Source of the DNA: Astragalus membranaceus | Lineage: Eukaryota > Streptophyta > Magnoliopsida > Fabales > Fabaceae | Assembly (NCBI GenBank): GCA_039519185.1 | Contig: CM076847.1 | Location: forward strand, 53,079,708-53,143,707 | Reading direction: 5' to 3' | DNA: 64,000 nt | In this document: positions 44,339 through 55,682 of the stretch, piece by piece | Layout of the letters: each line of letters begins with the position of its first letter | How positions within the stretch are numbered: the first letter of the stretch is position 1 | Program-made: the position numbers and the translations under genes | The notes under the pieces: model-generated | The model's input: only the letters and a program-made list of their open reading frames with translations | Database searches by the model: none | Told to the model about the DNA's origin: nothing

Positions 44339-45624
44339 TGTTGCGCCCGAAAAAGCCCCCGTGGGAGAACCTTCCTCGTTTACAACTTTTCTAAAAAAAC
44401 AATGAAGCCGCCACCAATACTTATTTAAGGAAAGTATTAGAAAAACCTTTTTAGGAAGCGATTGGCCTTTGAAAACTGAGAGTTTTGGGTTCGGGGGTCG
44501 GTTACGCGCGGGGAAGGTATTAGCACCTCACACGACCTCTCTACTGAGAGGGAACCTTTAATTAAATGTGTGGTTTTAAGTGTTGATTTGAAAAATACCT
44601 AATTCGCCTCTTTATTTCTTATTGAAAATGAATTAAAGAACTTAATAAAATTTTTATTTTTGGAGGGAAAGGGGAAAAAAGAAAAAAGGTTTTTAGAAAA
44701 AGTGCTTGACAGGACATGGCCTGCTCCTACGTATCTCCCGGTGTGATGGAGAATTCAAAGCTACGTAGTTCTTGTTTGTTTGGAAAACGGTTTTTGTTTT
44801 TTATCTTGTTTAATTGTGAGAATTGAGCTTTCATGATGATCAATTGAGCAAAGGCTCCAAGTGACCACCATTAGCACTCAATTGTTAATAATCATGCAAG
44901 CAAAGGCTTCGCAAGACTACTGACAAAGTTTTTGATTTAGTGAAAATCTTTAGGAAAATTAGGCATTCATGATGATCAATTGAGCAAAGGCTCCAAGTGA
45001 TCGCCACTAATGCCTCATTGTTAATAATCGTGCAAGCAAAGGCTTCGCAAGACTACTTAACAAAGTTTGATTTTGAAGAGTTTTCGCAATTGGATTGATT
45101 CTCGTTTAGGGAAAAGAAAGTCTGTTATTTTGCAAAAAGGTTGGTGAGAAAAAAAAAAGTTTACTTAGGGGAAAGAAACAAAAAATAAAAAAAGAACAGG
45201 TGGGTGCAGCAGTAAAATAAGGGTGTGAATAAAAGGGGAACTGTATTATTAAAATAGGAGTGTAGGTAGCAGCCCAGCCCAGCCCACTATAAGGCTGGCT
45301 AACCCACGAAATCGTGGGCTTTCCTAGGGGGCTGTAGTGATTGAAATGGGGGGTGCGAAACCTAATCTGATATTTTTTAAATAAAATTAGAATCAAAATT
45401 AATTAAAACTACACGTATATAACCTAAAATTCTAACCCTAATTCGTAACCTATTCACTCCCAGCGCCGCACTCCCCAAATCCTTCCAACCCTACTTTCTC
45501 TTATTTTCCCCCTTTCTCCGCCTCGCTTCACGGAACCGTGGCTCTTCCCCTTTCTTCTTCGACCACAACATCCATTTTTCTCTCCTCCGGCGTTCTCGCC
45601 AAGCTCTCTCTCCTCCGTCCCCTC
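44339..45624 (-). repeat. Truncated Ogre LTR, copy B
   Basis: About 1286 bp, ending at the same CTC junction (45622-45624) as copy A. It has one extra AGCCC unit near 45275. It is otherwise very like 26208-27488, so the junction was formed once and then duplicated. Confidence 0.9.
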
Positions 45625-46675
45625 GCCGAAGTAAGTCCTCGTCTTTAGGGATCCCCTCATGGAGGTAAAAACGGAACAACATAGCTTCGGAGGGTGAGTC
45701 CCGCATAGGGTACCCGAGTTGTCTCAAGGCCAAAGACGGGTTGTAATTGATGCATCCCTGTGTTCCCATGAGAGGAACGTTCTGGAAACTGCCACATTGG
45801 AATATCACTGAGGGTCTATCTTCCCAAAACTTGTGCAAGTACCACCGAATTTGAAGAGCATCAAGGTTCTTAAGAGTATCCTTCCACTCCTGAGGGCTCA
45901 TAGTCTTTGGATTGCAAACCAAGGTGTAGGAAAGCAGGTCCCCAACTTCACTTTTGTTAATGCACACATGACTGATCAACCAAGCGTATAGCACATGGAA
46001 GGAACAACACATCTTATCCTTTCGGAACTCATGATGGCGGGTGAAGGCACGATAGGTCTCGTCGAGAATAGCGGGAACCGGGTTGATGAGACTTTTTGCA
46101 CTCTTGAAAGCTAGGAACACACCAACAGCAGTTTCATTTATATGTTTCTCAATCTGAGGGAAAAGAACAACGCCGAAGATGGTCAAAGCTAGTACTTGCT
46201 TGAAAGAGACCCAATCATTTGATGCTACATAACTAGTCATCAAACTCTCAAAGTACTCCTGAGGAAACCCAAATATCTTGTTACGTTTAACTTTGTGGGA
46301 CCGTACTTCTTCTACACTGATTTGTAACAAGGAAGCAAACTTCTCATCTGAATAATACTGCCTCTGATACTGGTAAGGTCTAGTCTCTGAGCGATTAAAA
46401 CCCAGAATCTTCTCATACTCCTCTAGGGTAGGTGCCATTTGGAAGTTCTTGAAAAGAAAGCATCTAATCTCAGAGTCATAGAACCAACATAGGGCGGCGA
46501 TGGCGCTCTCTTGTACTTCTAACTGTAATAACTTGCGGATGTTCCCATAAGTCTTGTCGAAGGACCGAAGCTCAATGGGACCTAATAGGGAAGCGTACTT
46601 CTTCAAACTAGTTACATCAATCTTCTTTACAATGGGGAACCTCGAATTGAATGCGGTTTTGCCTTTGGATTCCAT
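45491..46675 (-). pseudogene. ORF1 truncated and fused to antisense LTR sequence, copy B
   Basis: 394 codons with the same fusion as copy A: ORF1 to DEDLLRR, then GDGGERAWRERRR and a basic tail read from LTR DNA. It differs from copy A at a few residues (SETRPY for SEARPY, TLVCNP for TLGCNP, KSLINP for KILINP). Both fused frames remain open. Confidence 0.85.
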
Positions 46676-47595
46676 GTTGCTTCTTACACACCTATGACAA
46701 GGCTCGATGTTATGTTGCGATCTCCGGCAAACAAACTTTAATGCATGAAGAATTCAAATGATGAGAGTTTTTTGTTTCAAACTTTTGTTAGATGCAAATG
46801 CAATGGTGCGAAACAATGTGAATGCGAAATGATGTGGATGTGAAATGATGTGTCATTTACATAAAAAGAGGGTAAGAAAATAAGGATATTATTTTCTACG
46901 ATTTTTTTGAAATAGAGTTTAAGAAAAAGGAATGCCTAAACTAATGCAACAAACAAAGGCGTGCCCTCGTGTCCTACAAAGGGTGGGAATCCTAGGGTCT
47001 AAAGTCGACGAAAGGGGTAATCCTCCCATGTAGGTTCTAATCACTTCCTTACAATGGCAACCAAGAGCTGAAGTCTCTCTCATGATGGCACCCACAATCG
47101 TAGAAAGCTACCGAGTGTGAGGCATCATGACAAAGCGTACTCTTGGGCGGAACTTTCATGAGAGCCATACAGACAAAGGTCTACGAATGGCAGTCACTAA
47201 TCGTTCCCACTCTCCTAGGTTTTTGTTCAGACCTTGGGTTTTAGGCCCCACTCAATGCTTACAAGTATAGGATGTGAAGTGTGTGTCGAGGGCACAACAC
47301 CTAGGAATAACTACCCTTCCCCACCTGCAAATGAAAATCCAGAGGAGTCCAGACAAATAGTATGTTGTTTTTCCTAGGGTTCAATATCGATCCAATATAA
47401 ACTAATCTAGGGTGCCAATAACAATGCACTACTTACCTCAAGAAAGGGAGCAAAGAGGATGGGGACATGATAAGAAAGGGGAAGAAATGCAGGAAGGAAC
47501 TAAGCAAAGAAGTAACATATTCAAATCAATCATATAAACCACACACTTAATTAATTAGGCTTGACCCACTTTTAAAAAAAAATGTTTTTTTTTTA
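46676..47595 (-). other. Ogre leader next to LTR3
   Basis: Untranslated leader. No gene seen. This leader follows the outermost 5' LTR, so transcripts from LTR3 would meet the truncated ORF1 fusion first. Confidence 0.6.
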
Positions 47596-47614
47596 GTCCC
47601 CAGTGAAGTCGCCA
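47596..47614 (-). other. Ogre primer-binding site next to LTR3
   Basis: The same 19-nt tRNA-Arg-like sequence, two bases from the LTR3 tip at 47617. Confidence 0.65.
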
Positions 47615-47616
47615 GC

Positions 47617-50600
47617 TGTTGCGCCCGAAAAAGCCCCCGTGGGAGAACCTTCCTCGTTTACAACTTTTCTAAAAAAACAATGAAGCCGCCACCAATACTT
47701 ATTTAAGGAAAGTATTAGAAAAACCTTTTTAGGAAGCGATTGGCCTTTGAAAACTGAGAGTTTTGGGTTCGGGGGTCGGTTACGCGCGGGGAAGGTATTA
47801 GCACCTCACACGTCCTCTCTACTGAGAGGGAACCTTTAATTAAATGTGTGGTTTTAAGTGTTGATTTGAAAAATACCTAATTCGCCTCTTTATTTCTTAT
47901 TGAAAATGAATTAAAGAACTTAATAAAATTTTTATTTTTGGAGGGAAAGGGGAAAAAAGAAAAAAGGTTTTTAGAAAAAGTGCTTGACAGGACATGGCCT
48001 GCTCCTACGTATCTCCCGGTGCGATGGAGAATTCAAAGCTACGTAGTTCTTGTTTGTTTGGAAAACGGTTTTTGTTTTTTATCTTGTTTAATTGTGAGAA
48101 TTGAGCTTTCATGATGATCAATTGAGCAAAGGCTCCAAGTGACCACCATTAGCACTCCATTGTTAATAATCATGCAAGCAAAGGCTTCGCAAGACTACTG
48201 ACAAAGTTTTTGATTTAGTGAAAATCTTTAGGAAAATTAGGCATTCATGATGATCAATTGAGCAAAGGCTCCAAGTGATCGCCACTAATGCCTCATTGTT
48301 AATAATCGTGCAAGCAAAGGCTTCGCAAGACTACTTAACAAAGTTTGATTTTGAAGAGTTTTCGCAATTGGATTGATTCTCGTTTAGGGAAAAGAAAGTC
48401 TGTTATTTTGCAAAAAGGTTGGTGAGAAAAAAAAAAGTTTACTTAGGGGAAAGAAACAAAAAATAAAAAAAGAACAGGTGGGTGCAGCAGTAAAATAATG
48501 GTGTGAATAAAAGGGGAACTGTATTATTAAAATAGGAGTGTAGGTAGCAGCCCAGCCCACTATAAGGCTGGCTAACCCACGAAATCGTGGGCTTTCCTAG
48601 GGGGCTGTAGTGATTGAAATGGGGGGTGCGAAACCTAATCTGATATTTTTTAAATAAAATTAGAATCAAAATTAATTAAAACTACACGTATATAACCTAA
48701 AATTCTAACCCTAATTCGTAACCTATTCACTCCCAGCGCCGCACTCCCCAAATCCTTCCAACCCTACTTTCTCTTATTTTCCCCCTTTCGCCGCCTCGCT
48801 TCACGGAACCGTGGCTCTTCCCCTTTCTTCTTCGACCACAACATCCATTTTTCTCTCCTCCGGCGTTCTCGCCAAGCTCTCTCTCCTCCGTCCCCTCACC
48901 CAAATCTCAATTCTCCTTTCTCCCATAACAGCGCCGCTCTACTCCTTCTGAACCCTAACCTATTTTCGTTCCACTCCTCCTCCCCGAACCAAACTCTCAC
49001 TTAAATCTAGCCTCACCTCAACGTCGTAACTCCTAAAACAGGGGAAGAGGATGTCTTGCTGCGACGAAGAGGGAGAGGGAGAAAGAAAGGAAGACGGTGG
49101 ACGTGATTTGGTGGCTAAGGCTTGCGACGGTGTGTGTTAGGTACGACGATGGCGTTGACGGTTGACGATGGCGTACGGGGAGATGACCGCGGCGGTGACT
49201 TGAGAGCCAACCATCGTATACGGTGGCCGGAGGTAACCTCTACCCCTTATCTGTTCTATTTCGTTTACTGTTTTCTCCTCCTATTTTATTTTCTTATTTT
49301 TGATTTTGTTTCTTGCTGTTTCTGTGGGTGGTTATTGGTGCGGTGATGGAACGCAACCGACACCGACACGGTCAGTCCGACAGTGGGGTTGACGACGACG
49401 TGGAGGAGCACGGCGGCCACGCCTTACGGCGATGACCTCCGCCGGTGGTGGCGGTCAGAGTCTGGGTACGTTTCGGTTCTTTATTGCTTTTTATTACTTT
49501 TTGAAAACAGCACATTAGCTCTATTTTAACATTAAATGGATACTAAATCTAATTCGTGTTTTTCTATCTTAAGAACAGCAAACAGCACATTAGCTCTATT
49601 TTTTCACTAGACCTTTTACTGATTAATCTCTATCTGCTAATTTTCGTTTCTTTTTCTAAAAACAGATAAGCAAAACCCTAACCTATTCGCAACTAATTTC
49701 TGATGTTAGCCCCTATATTCGTTTTCTTTTAACACAAGCAGGATATTTAAAAAAATAATTTGTTCTTACCTTGAAAATTCTAAACTATTTACAAACTTAT
49801 AGATTTCTTTATTTAAACCCTGGCCTATTTACAGCATAGTTTCACCAGATCCTACATTTTTAATAGGACGAATATAGACTGAAACATACATGGTTTTCGG
49901 TTCATATTGCTTTGATCTTGTTGTTACTAGGTTTGGTTTCAAAATGCAATTACTAACATGATTGGAACCTAAATAACAAAACAAAGAAACGAAAGAAAAT
50001 GGACACCTACCTCTTTCTCCAGCCTCTGAATCACTCCTTTTGTTTGCCCGCTGCTGCTCCTACCGTTGATGACTGTTGCTGCTTCTGTTCTGTGTGGCTG
50101 TTTCTGCTTCTGTTCTGTGTGGCTGTTTCTGCTTCTGTTCTGTGTGGCTGTTTCTGGGTTTTTAGGGTTTTGCGATTAGGGTTTCAATGTGAAAACCCTA
50201 ATCTTTTGGTTCTGAATCTGTGTATTCTTGTCTGTGTGAATTACTGTCCTTTTCTCTCTGAATGCAACTTGTTTATATAGGTAAAAAATTAGGTTTTTTT
50301 TGCTGATCCTTCTCCATTTCTTTCCATTTTCAGGTATTTGGACTTGTTGAGAAAACTTGCTCAGCAAGAACAGGCCCAAGGAAGCTAGGAAGCTGCTGTT
50401 GCTGCTCTTATTTTTATGCGTTTTCGTTTCTTCTATTTTTTGTATTTTTTATTATTTTCGGATTGCATTATTTTTGTATTTTTTTTTAATTTAAATTTTT
50501 GGATCTGGCCATTTTTGGCCCTTTTGATGTAATTTTTTTGGTATTTTTTGGACATTTGGACCCCTGAACTCTCCTAAGTTGTAAATAAAATTAAATAGAA

Positions 50601-51107
50601 TTTTTTTGACATTTTTTGATACTATATTGCTTAAATAAATTATATAAACAAAATAAGATTAATAACAAGAAAAAGGAGTCGGGCCAAATACAAAGACGAG
50701 AACGGGCCAGACTAAACTAATACGCTAAAACAAGGCCCAAAAATAGAAAAAGGGGCCTGTTAACTAAAAGCGCTAAAAATTAACTTGGAATTGCATTCTT
50801 AAGCCCAAATTGAAACGACAAGCCCAATCGCGAGAAAAATGACTTTGGTAGTCCCAATTAGGTTCGACTAAACCCAAATACAAAGATTAAATTGAAGAAC
50901 GCACGAAACGACCGATCATTCGCGTGCATGCCTAATTTAAAACAACGGTATTTCGATTTAGTTGAACAGGGTAATTGAAATTGGCTAGGATTAGTAACTG
51001 AGACGCCATACTGATAATTCTCGTAATCACGCGACTTCAAAACACGATTTAAGTAAAATAAACGACTAAAACTAGAAAAAGAAGACGGACCAAATTGGGG
51101 TATAACA
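47617..51107 (-). repeat. Ogre LTR3 (right end, 5' LTR, complete tips)
   Basis: 3491 bp. On the minus strand it starts TGTTATACCCC at 51107 and ends GGGCGCAACA at 47617. It is the only copy with both tips, and it borders the right GTGAT duplication. It has its own patch at 49505-49540, where ACAGCACATTAGCTCTATTT replaces about 40 bp present in LTR1 and LTR2. It shares left-half variants with LTR2 and differs from LTR1 and LTR2 at many right-half sites. The empty SINE-type site is at about 48737. Confidence 0.9.
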
Positions 51108-51112
51108 GTGAT
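51108..51112 (+). other. Right target-site duplication GTGAT of the Ogre complex
   Basis: It pairs with 10539-10543. It is also part of the copia integrase codons reading SDH. Confidence 0.9.
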
Positions 51113-52745
51113 CATGGGGGAGAATTTGAAAACATATCTTTTCAAAACTTTTTTGATGAAAATGGAATTTCTCACAACTTCTCATGCCCAGGAACACCAC
51201 AACAAAATAGTGTTGTAGAAAGGAAAAATAGAACCTTGCAAGAGAGGACAAGAACTACTTTAAATGATTCAAAGATTGAAAAATATTTTTGGGCTGAAGT
51301 TGTCAACACAGCTTGTTACATTTTAAATAGAGTGTCCATTAAAAAAACGGTTGAGAAAACCCCCTTTGAAATTTGGAAAAATAGAAAGCCAAACATTGCT
51401 TATTTTTATGTATTTGACTGTAATGGTTTTATCTTAAACAACAAAGACAATCTAGGAAAATTTGATTCAAAATTTGGCAAAGGAATTTTTCTTGGTAATT
51501 TAACAACATCTAAGGCATATAGAGTATATCTTAGAAATCAAACTGTAGAAGAATGCATTCATGTCATTTTTAGTGAAACTAACAGTGCAAATGAAGTGAT
51601 TGATGTTGATGAAGTCAATACAAATAAGGAAGATGGTCAAGAAAATGAAAACAGGATTGAGAAGGATGAAACAGAAAATTCTCGTCAACCTTCTCAACAC
51701 TCAAATGAAGCTACTCAAGCTTCTAACAAGCCTTCTCAAATTCCAAGGAGTTGGAGAATGGTAGTTCACCATCCACAAGATCAACTCATTAGCAGCATTT
51801 CAGATCCTGTTAGGACCAGAACATCATTCAGAGACAATGTTGCTGGAATGGCACTCATTTCTGACATTGAGCCAAAAACTATCAATATGGCTATACAAGA
51901 TGATTCATGGATTGAAGTTATGACTGAGGAACATACTCAATTTGAAAAGAATGAAGTCTGAAACCTTGTTTTACCTCCCAAACATCAATCAGTCATAGGA
52001 ACCAAGTGGGTGTTCAGAAACAAATTAGATGAAAATGGTAAGGTGGTGAGGAACAAGGCAAGACTTGTTGCTCAAGGGTACAACCAACAGGAAGGTATTG
52101 ACTATGATGAAACCTTTGCTCCAGTAGCAAGGGTGGAAGCAATTAGAATTTTACTTGCATTTGCTGCTCACAAAAATTTCAAATTATTTTCATATGGATA
52201 TGAAAAGTGCTTTTCTAAATGGCTTTTTAAATGAGGAAGATCAACTCCTAGTTTTGTTGGTCAAAAGAAACCCAACCATTTTTTAAACTTACTAAAGCTC
52301 TATATGGGCTCAAGCAAGCTCCTAGAGCTTGGTATGAAAGGTTGAGTAGCTTCTTGATCAAAAACAACTTTACAACAGGCAAAAATGACACTACTCTATT
52401 CAAAAAATCTTTTGAAAAGAATTTGACGATCATTCAAATTTATGTGGATGATATCATTTTTGGATCAACAAATGAAAAGTTATGCAAAGATTTTGGAAAT
52501 CTTATGAAAAGTGAGTTTGAAATGAGTATGATATGTGAGTTAAGATTCTTTCTTGGTTTACAAATAAAGCAACTTGATGAAGGCATTTTCATTTCTCAAG
52601 AAAAATATATTAGAGACCCTCTCAAGAAACACAAAACGAATGAGGCTAAAGCCATGGCAACCCCTATGCATCCTTCCATGCAAATTGAGAAGGATGAAGA
52701 GTCAAAACCAATATCTGAGAAAGAATATAGCGGTATGATAGGGTC
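51113..52745 (+). pseudogene. Copia integrase (right half) and RT remnant
   Basis: This continues the copia element split by the Ogre complex. Integrase: SDHGGEFEN (second Asp) and TPQQNSVVERKNRTLQE (Glu), then AYRVYLRNQTVEECIHVIF in the linker. The frame is open to a stop at 51959-51961. RT: KARLVAQGYNQQEGIDYDETFAPVA, a frameshift near 52200-52250, then ALYGLKQAPRAWYERL and QIYVDDIIFGS with the YVDD catalytic pair. It continues to YSGMIGS at 52745, where the next element begins. A copia RT would continue from MIGS into a LLYL motif, so it is cut at this point. RNase H and the 3' LTR are beyond the window. Confidence 0.88.
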
Positions 52746-52946
52746 TGTAACGCCCCAAAATAATTGATTAATTATTTAATTAATTAATTAGGATTTATGT
52801 GGTAGAAAAATAATAAAATAAATATATATTATTATGTGTGTTATTTTGTGTGGGGGTTGGTACTGGTAAGGAGTGAGATGTTAAAAGGAAAAGGGCTTGG
52901 GTTAAGTCGCATAAGCTAAGTAGAAAAACTCATAAGACTAACTAAG

Positions 52947-52955
52947 TATAAATAG
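52947..52955 (+). promoter_or_regulatory. TATA-like box in the non-autonomous LTR
   Basis: TATAAATAG lies about 200 bp into the LTR and about 80 bp before the GAGAGAG-rich region. This is a plausible core promoter, placing the transcript start near 52980. It is repeated in the partial 3' LTR (55574-55582). No expression evidence. Confidence 0.5.
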
Positions 52956-53489
52956 GTAATTTTTAGGGTTTTGCTCACATAATTAGCAAAACAAAGTGAG
53001 AGAGTGAGAATAGAGAGAAGAGGACGGCGCTAGAGAGGAGAAGAGAAGAGGGAAGTCGCGAATTGAGAGGGGGCTAAGGAAAGCAAGGATTTCGAGTTCT
53101 TCAAAAACAAGGTAAGGGTGGGGTTCTATCTATCTAATGGGTTATATAAATGTCTCTATGTGGGGTGGTTAATGGAACCCTAGGTGATTAAGATTAGAGA
53201 ACCTTAGTTTTAAGGATTGATTATGTTTGATGATGAATATATGTGCTTAAAAGTGTTTAAACATGAATTGACGATGTCCAAGCATGATTGATGATGATTG
53301 TATGTGATTGGTGATGATTAAATGTGTTTTGACGGTGATTAAATGTGATTAATGGTGTTTAGACATGATTGGTGATGACTAACATGTTTGATGATGATTT
53401 GGATGTGACTGTTGGTGTTTGGTGTTGTGTGTTGTTGATTTTAAACAAAATTTCTGGTTGTAGGGCGCTTAAGGCGCATTCTGCGTGTA

Positions 53490-53835
53490 TTCTGGAAATA
53501 ATCTAGCAGTCCGAAAATTATGTGAATTAACTTTTTAGAAACTAGACTTAATGCTTGTTAATTTGGCGCTAGTTTGGTTGCATTTGGAGTTGTATAGCTC
53601 GAGTTAAAGTTGTTGCAAGTTAGGTTAAAATTCTGGAAACGATCTGAGTATAGGTTCGGTTATACAGTAACTGGGAACAATCTATTGGTTCCAAAATTAC
53701 GTGGTTTACCTTTTCAGAAACTAGATTTAATGCTTGTTAATTTGACACTGGTTGTGTTGCATTTGGAGTTGTATAGCCCGAGTTATAGGTGTCACAAGTT
53801 ATGTTAAAATTCTGGAAACAATCTGGTTATAGGTT
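53490..53835 (+). repeat. About 180-bp tandem duplication inside the non-autonomous LTR
   Basis: Two diverged units share CTAGA(C/T)TTAATGCTTGTTAATTTG, GCATTTGGAGTTGTATAG and GTTAAAATTCTGGAAAC. They are offset by about 180 bp (AATGCTTGTTAATTTG at 53550 and 53729). Confidence 0.75.
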
Positions 53836-55163
53836 CGGTATTTCGTGTATAACGTTTTCGTTTGAACTCCGTTTTGAATGATTCTTGATTCATTGAAAAC
53901 TACACTCAATTTTTTTCGGGTTAGGCTCAAGTACTATGTCATTTGACTGAGTTTTGATAATTCTAGAGGTGACACAAGTTAGGTCATGTTTGCTGTCACT
54001 GTTTTTGCTGTCACTGTAAACAATTTTGTTTTCGCAATATCTTTTGATCCGGGAATCCGATTTGGACGTTCTAAAATGTTTTGGAAAGCTTATTCAGAGG
54101 ACTAACTGAATATTCTAATTTTAAGGCAAAAAGTGACTGTTTCTGGTGTCGTTTATTTTTAAGCGTGTCTGTTGATTTAATGGTTAAGTGTCGGCTGCTT
54201 GTCCGTGGTTGTTGATAGCTGGGCGCCCGTGTGGCTGCCCGGTAGGTGCTGTCCTAGGTGTTGCCAATTAAAATGATTTTGAGTATGTTATTAAGCCAAA
54301 TTGTTGTGATGTTGCAAATTGTGGTGATGTGGCCAAAGCGCTATAAATTGTTAAGTTGTAATTGTTGACGACGATGTTTATATGACGACGACGAGTTGCC
54401 TCTATTTATGGGCAGGTGACGTGATGTATGCCTATGGCCATTGTTGTTTGATGTTGTTGCGTGCTATGCAGTTGTTGTTGTTTGTTTGTGCATTTGCATA
54501 GTGTCGCATGCATGGCATATTTACGACGAGGAGCTATGCTCAAACACGACGAGTTATGATTACGACGACGACGAGATGCCTCTATTTATGGGCTTGATTT
54601 TGGTACCACATGCATTCAGGGGCTGTGTGCCGTGCATTTGAGTCTCATCCGCATTGTGAGCATAACTGTGTGTTTATAATGATGTTGATTGCTGTATGTT
54701 GCTGAATGGATACCATGACGTGCCTTTGTATATTGATTTTCATGTATCCTATTATATAGTGTGATATCTCACCCCTTCTGTTTGAATGTTACCCTATGTT
54801 GGTAACGTGCAGGTAACCGTGAATGAAGGCAGATCACCTTCATGTAATCGAGTCGGGTCGTGTCGCTCTGATATGGAACACTTGGGGATGGGCGAAGGCT
54901 TATTTATGGCTATGAATTCCGATGTTGTTATTTTATTGAACTGGAGTTATGGTTGTTCGATTATTCCGCTGTGAACCATTTTTGAAGTTACTGTTGTCGA
55001 AGTTGAAAACCCCTTTATTTTCCGCTGCTTATTGAATGAAAGATAATTATTTTTGCAGTATGTTTTCGTGGTGATTTTCAAGATGTAAATGTGGCGCTCG
55101 TTTAATTGTTTAAAAACTCTGATATTTTTACCAATAATATGATGGGTAGAAACGAGTGTTACA

Positions 55164-55372
55164 TTACTGGTATCAGAGCAATGGTTAGTCCGGCCAAGTT
55201 GTCGAGTCGTTGTGTCGTGTGACGGTCAAGTGTTGTCTTTTAGTTCTAACAATTGTTTGTGTTGTAGTGATGCTCCTGCTGGAAAAGGTATGTTTTCTGT
55301 GTGTGACCTCAGTGTCTCTTGTTTTTTGTTTTTAAAATTTCGAGGACGAAATTCTTTTAAGTGGGGGAGAGT
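55164..55372 (+). other. Residual interior of the non-autonomous element
   Basis: 209 bp: spacer, primer-binding site, a leader ending at a possible splice acceptor and ATG (55270), then about 60 bp of unknown origin, the last codons of pol and the polypurine tract AAGTGGGGGAGAG (55359-55371). The leader GTTAGTCCGGCCA...GTTG(A/T)GTCG resembles the T2 leader. All of gag, PR, RT, RH and INT is missing. Confidence 0.85.
55168..55180 (+). other. Primer-binding site of the non-autonomous element
   Basis: TGGTATCAGAGCA, four bases after the LTR, is a match to the initiator-Met tRNA complement, as in element T2. Confidence 0.8.
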
Positions 55373-55682
55373 TGTAACGCCCCAAAATAATTGATTAATT
55401 ATTTAATTAATTAATTAGGATTTATGTGGTAGAAAAATAATAAAATAAATATATATTATTATGTGTGTTATTTTGTGTGGGGGTTGGTATTGGTAAGGAG
55501 TGAGATGTTAAAAGGAAAAGGGCTTGGGTTAAGTCGCATAAGCTAAGTAGAAAAACCCATAAGACTAACTAAGTATAAATAGGTAATTTTTAGGGTTTTG
55601 CTCACATAATTAGAAAAACAAAGTGAGAGAGTGAGAATAGAGAGAAGACGACGGCGCTAGAGAGGAGAAGAGAAGAGGGAAG
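55373..55682 (+). repeat. 3' LTR fragment of the non-autonomous element
   Basis: The first 310 bp of the LTR, matching 52746-53055 with four substitutions. It is cut at AGAGGGAAG, where T2 inserted. The expected continuation TCGCG is beyond the window. The five bases GGAAG (55678-55682) would be the T2 target duplication. Confidence 0.88.

Larger units (their letters stand above)
10544..51107 (-). mobile_element. 40.6-kb tandem Ogre/Tat-like retrotransposon complex with shared LTRs
   Basis: A single GTGAT duplication brackets the whole block. Inside are three near-complete LTRs (10544-14808, 29481-32940, 47617-51107), two truncated LTRs (26208-27488, 44339-45624), two full interiors and two truncated interiors, all transcribed on the minus strand. 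Corresponding points in the two 18-kb units are 18,131-18,136 bp apart. Ogre/Tat assignment rests on the extra ORF upstream of gag, the dual RNase H, an intron between protease and RT, a primer-binding site fitting tRNA-Arg, and long LTRs. A monomer would be about 18.4 kb. The layout is best explained by unequal LTR recombination after a single insertion. Confidence 0.88.
52746..55163 (+). repeat. 5' LTR of the non-autonomous gypsy element
   Basis: 2418 bp, TGTAACGCCC to GTGTTACA. It contains a TATA-like TATAAATAG at 52947-52955, a GA-rich leader, a strong splice donor (CAAG then GTAAGG at 53112), a two-unit tandem repeat of about 180 bp (53490-53835) and two copies of GCCTCTATTTATGGGC (54399-54414, 54578-54593) in ACGACGACGAG-rich sequence. 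Its AT-rich start and its CTGTTTGAATGTTACC then GGTAACGTGCAGGT tail are shared with the Tekay-like LTRs, but much of the middle is different. Confidence 0.88.
53112..55267 (+). other. Possible 5' leader intron of the non-autonomous element
   Basis: Donor CAAG then GTAAGG at 53112 and acceptor TTGTTTGTGTTGTAG ending at 55267. The intron would remove most of the LTR plus the primer-binding site and leave an ATG three bases downstream. Similar sites occur at the same relative positions in element T2. Inference from sequence only. Confidence 0.4.
52746..55682 (+). mobile_element. Non-autonomous gypsy deletion derivative (LTR - 209 bp - LTR)
   Basis: The LTR (52746-55163), a primer-binding site, about 209 bp of interior, a polypurine tract and the start of a second LTR (55373-55682) follow one another. 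The second LTR is cut at 55683 by insertion of element T2. No gag or pol coding remains except the last codons (NFEDE-like, AATTTCGAGGACGAAATTCTTTTAA). Over the 310 bp shared by the two LTRs I see four substitutions, so it is older than T2. The left flank is GGGTC (52741-52745); the matching right copy is outside the window. Confidence 0.88.

Noticed and set aside
10544..51107. The 18.1-kb duplication as a pure assembly artefact
   Set aside because: The copies differ by many substitutions, small indels, private stops, the SINE-type cluster and an LTR3-only patch. The LTR variants also show a coherent crossover pattern. Long reads would still be the final proof.
10544..51107. Two independent Ogre insertions side by side
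   Set aside because: No target duplication or complete LTR tip is present between the units, and each inner LTR borders interior sequence on both sides.
55212..55394. Small protein in the interior of the non-autonomous element
   Set aside because: The frame runs through leader, polypurine tract and into the LTR, and has no recognisable content.
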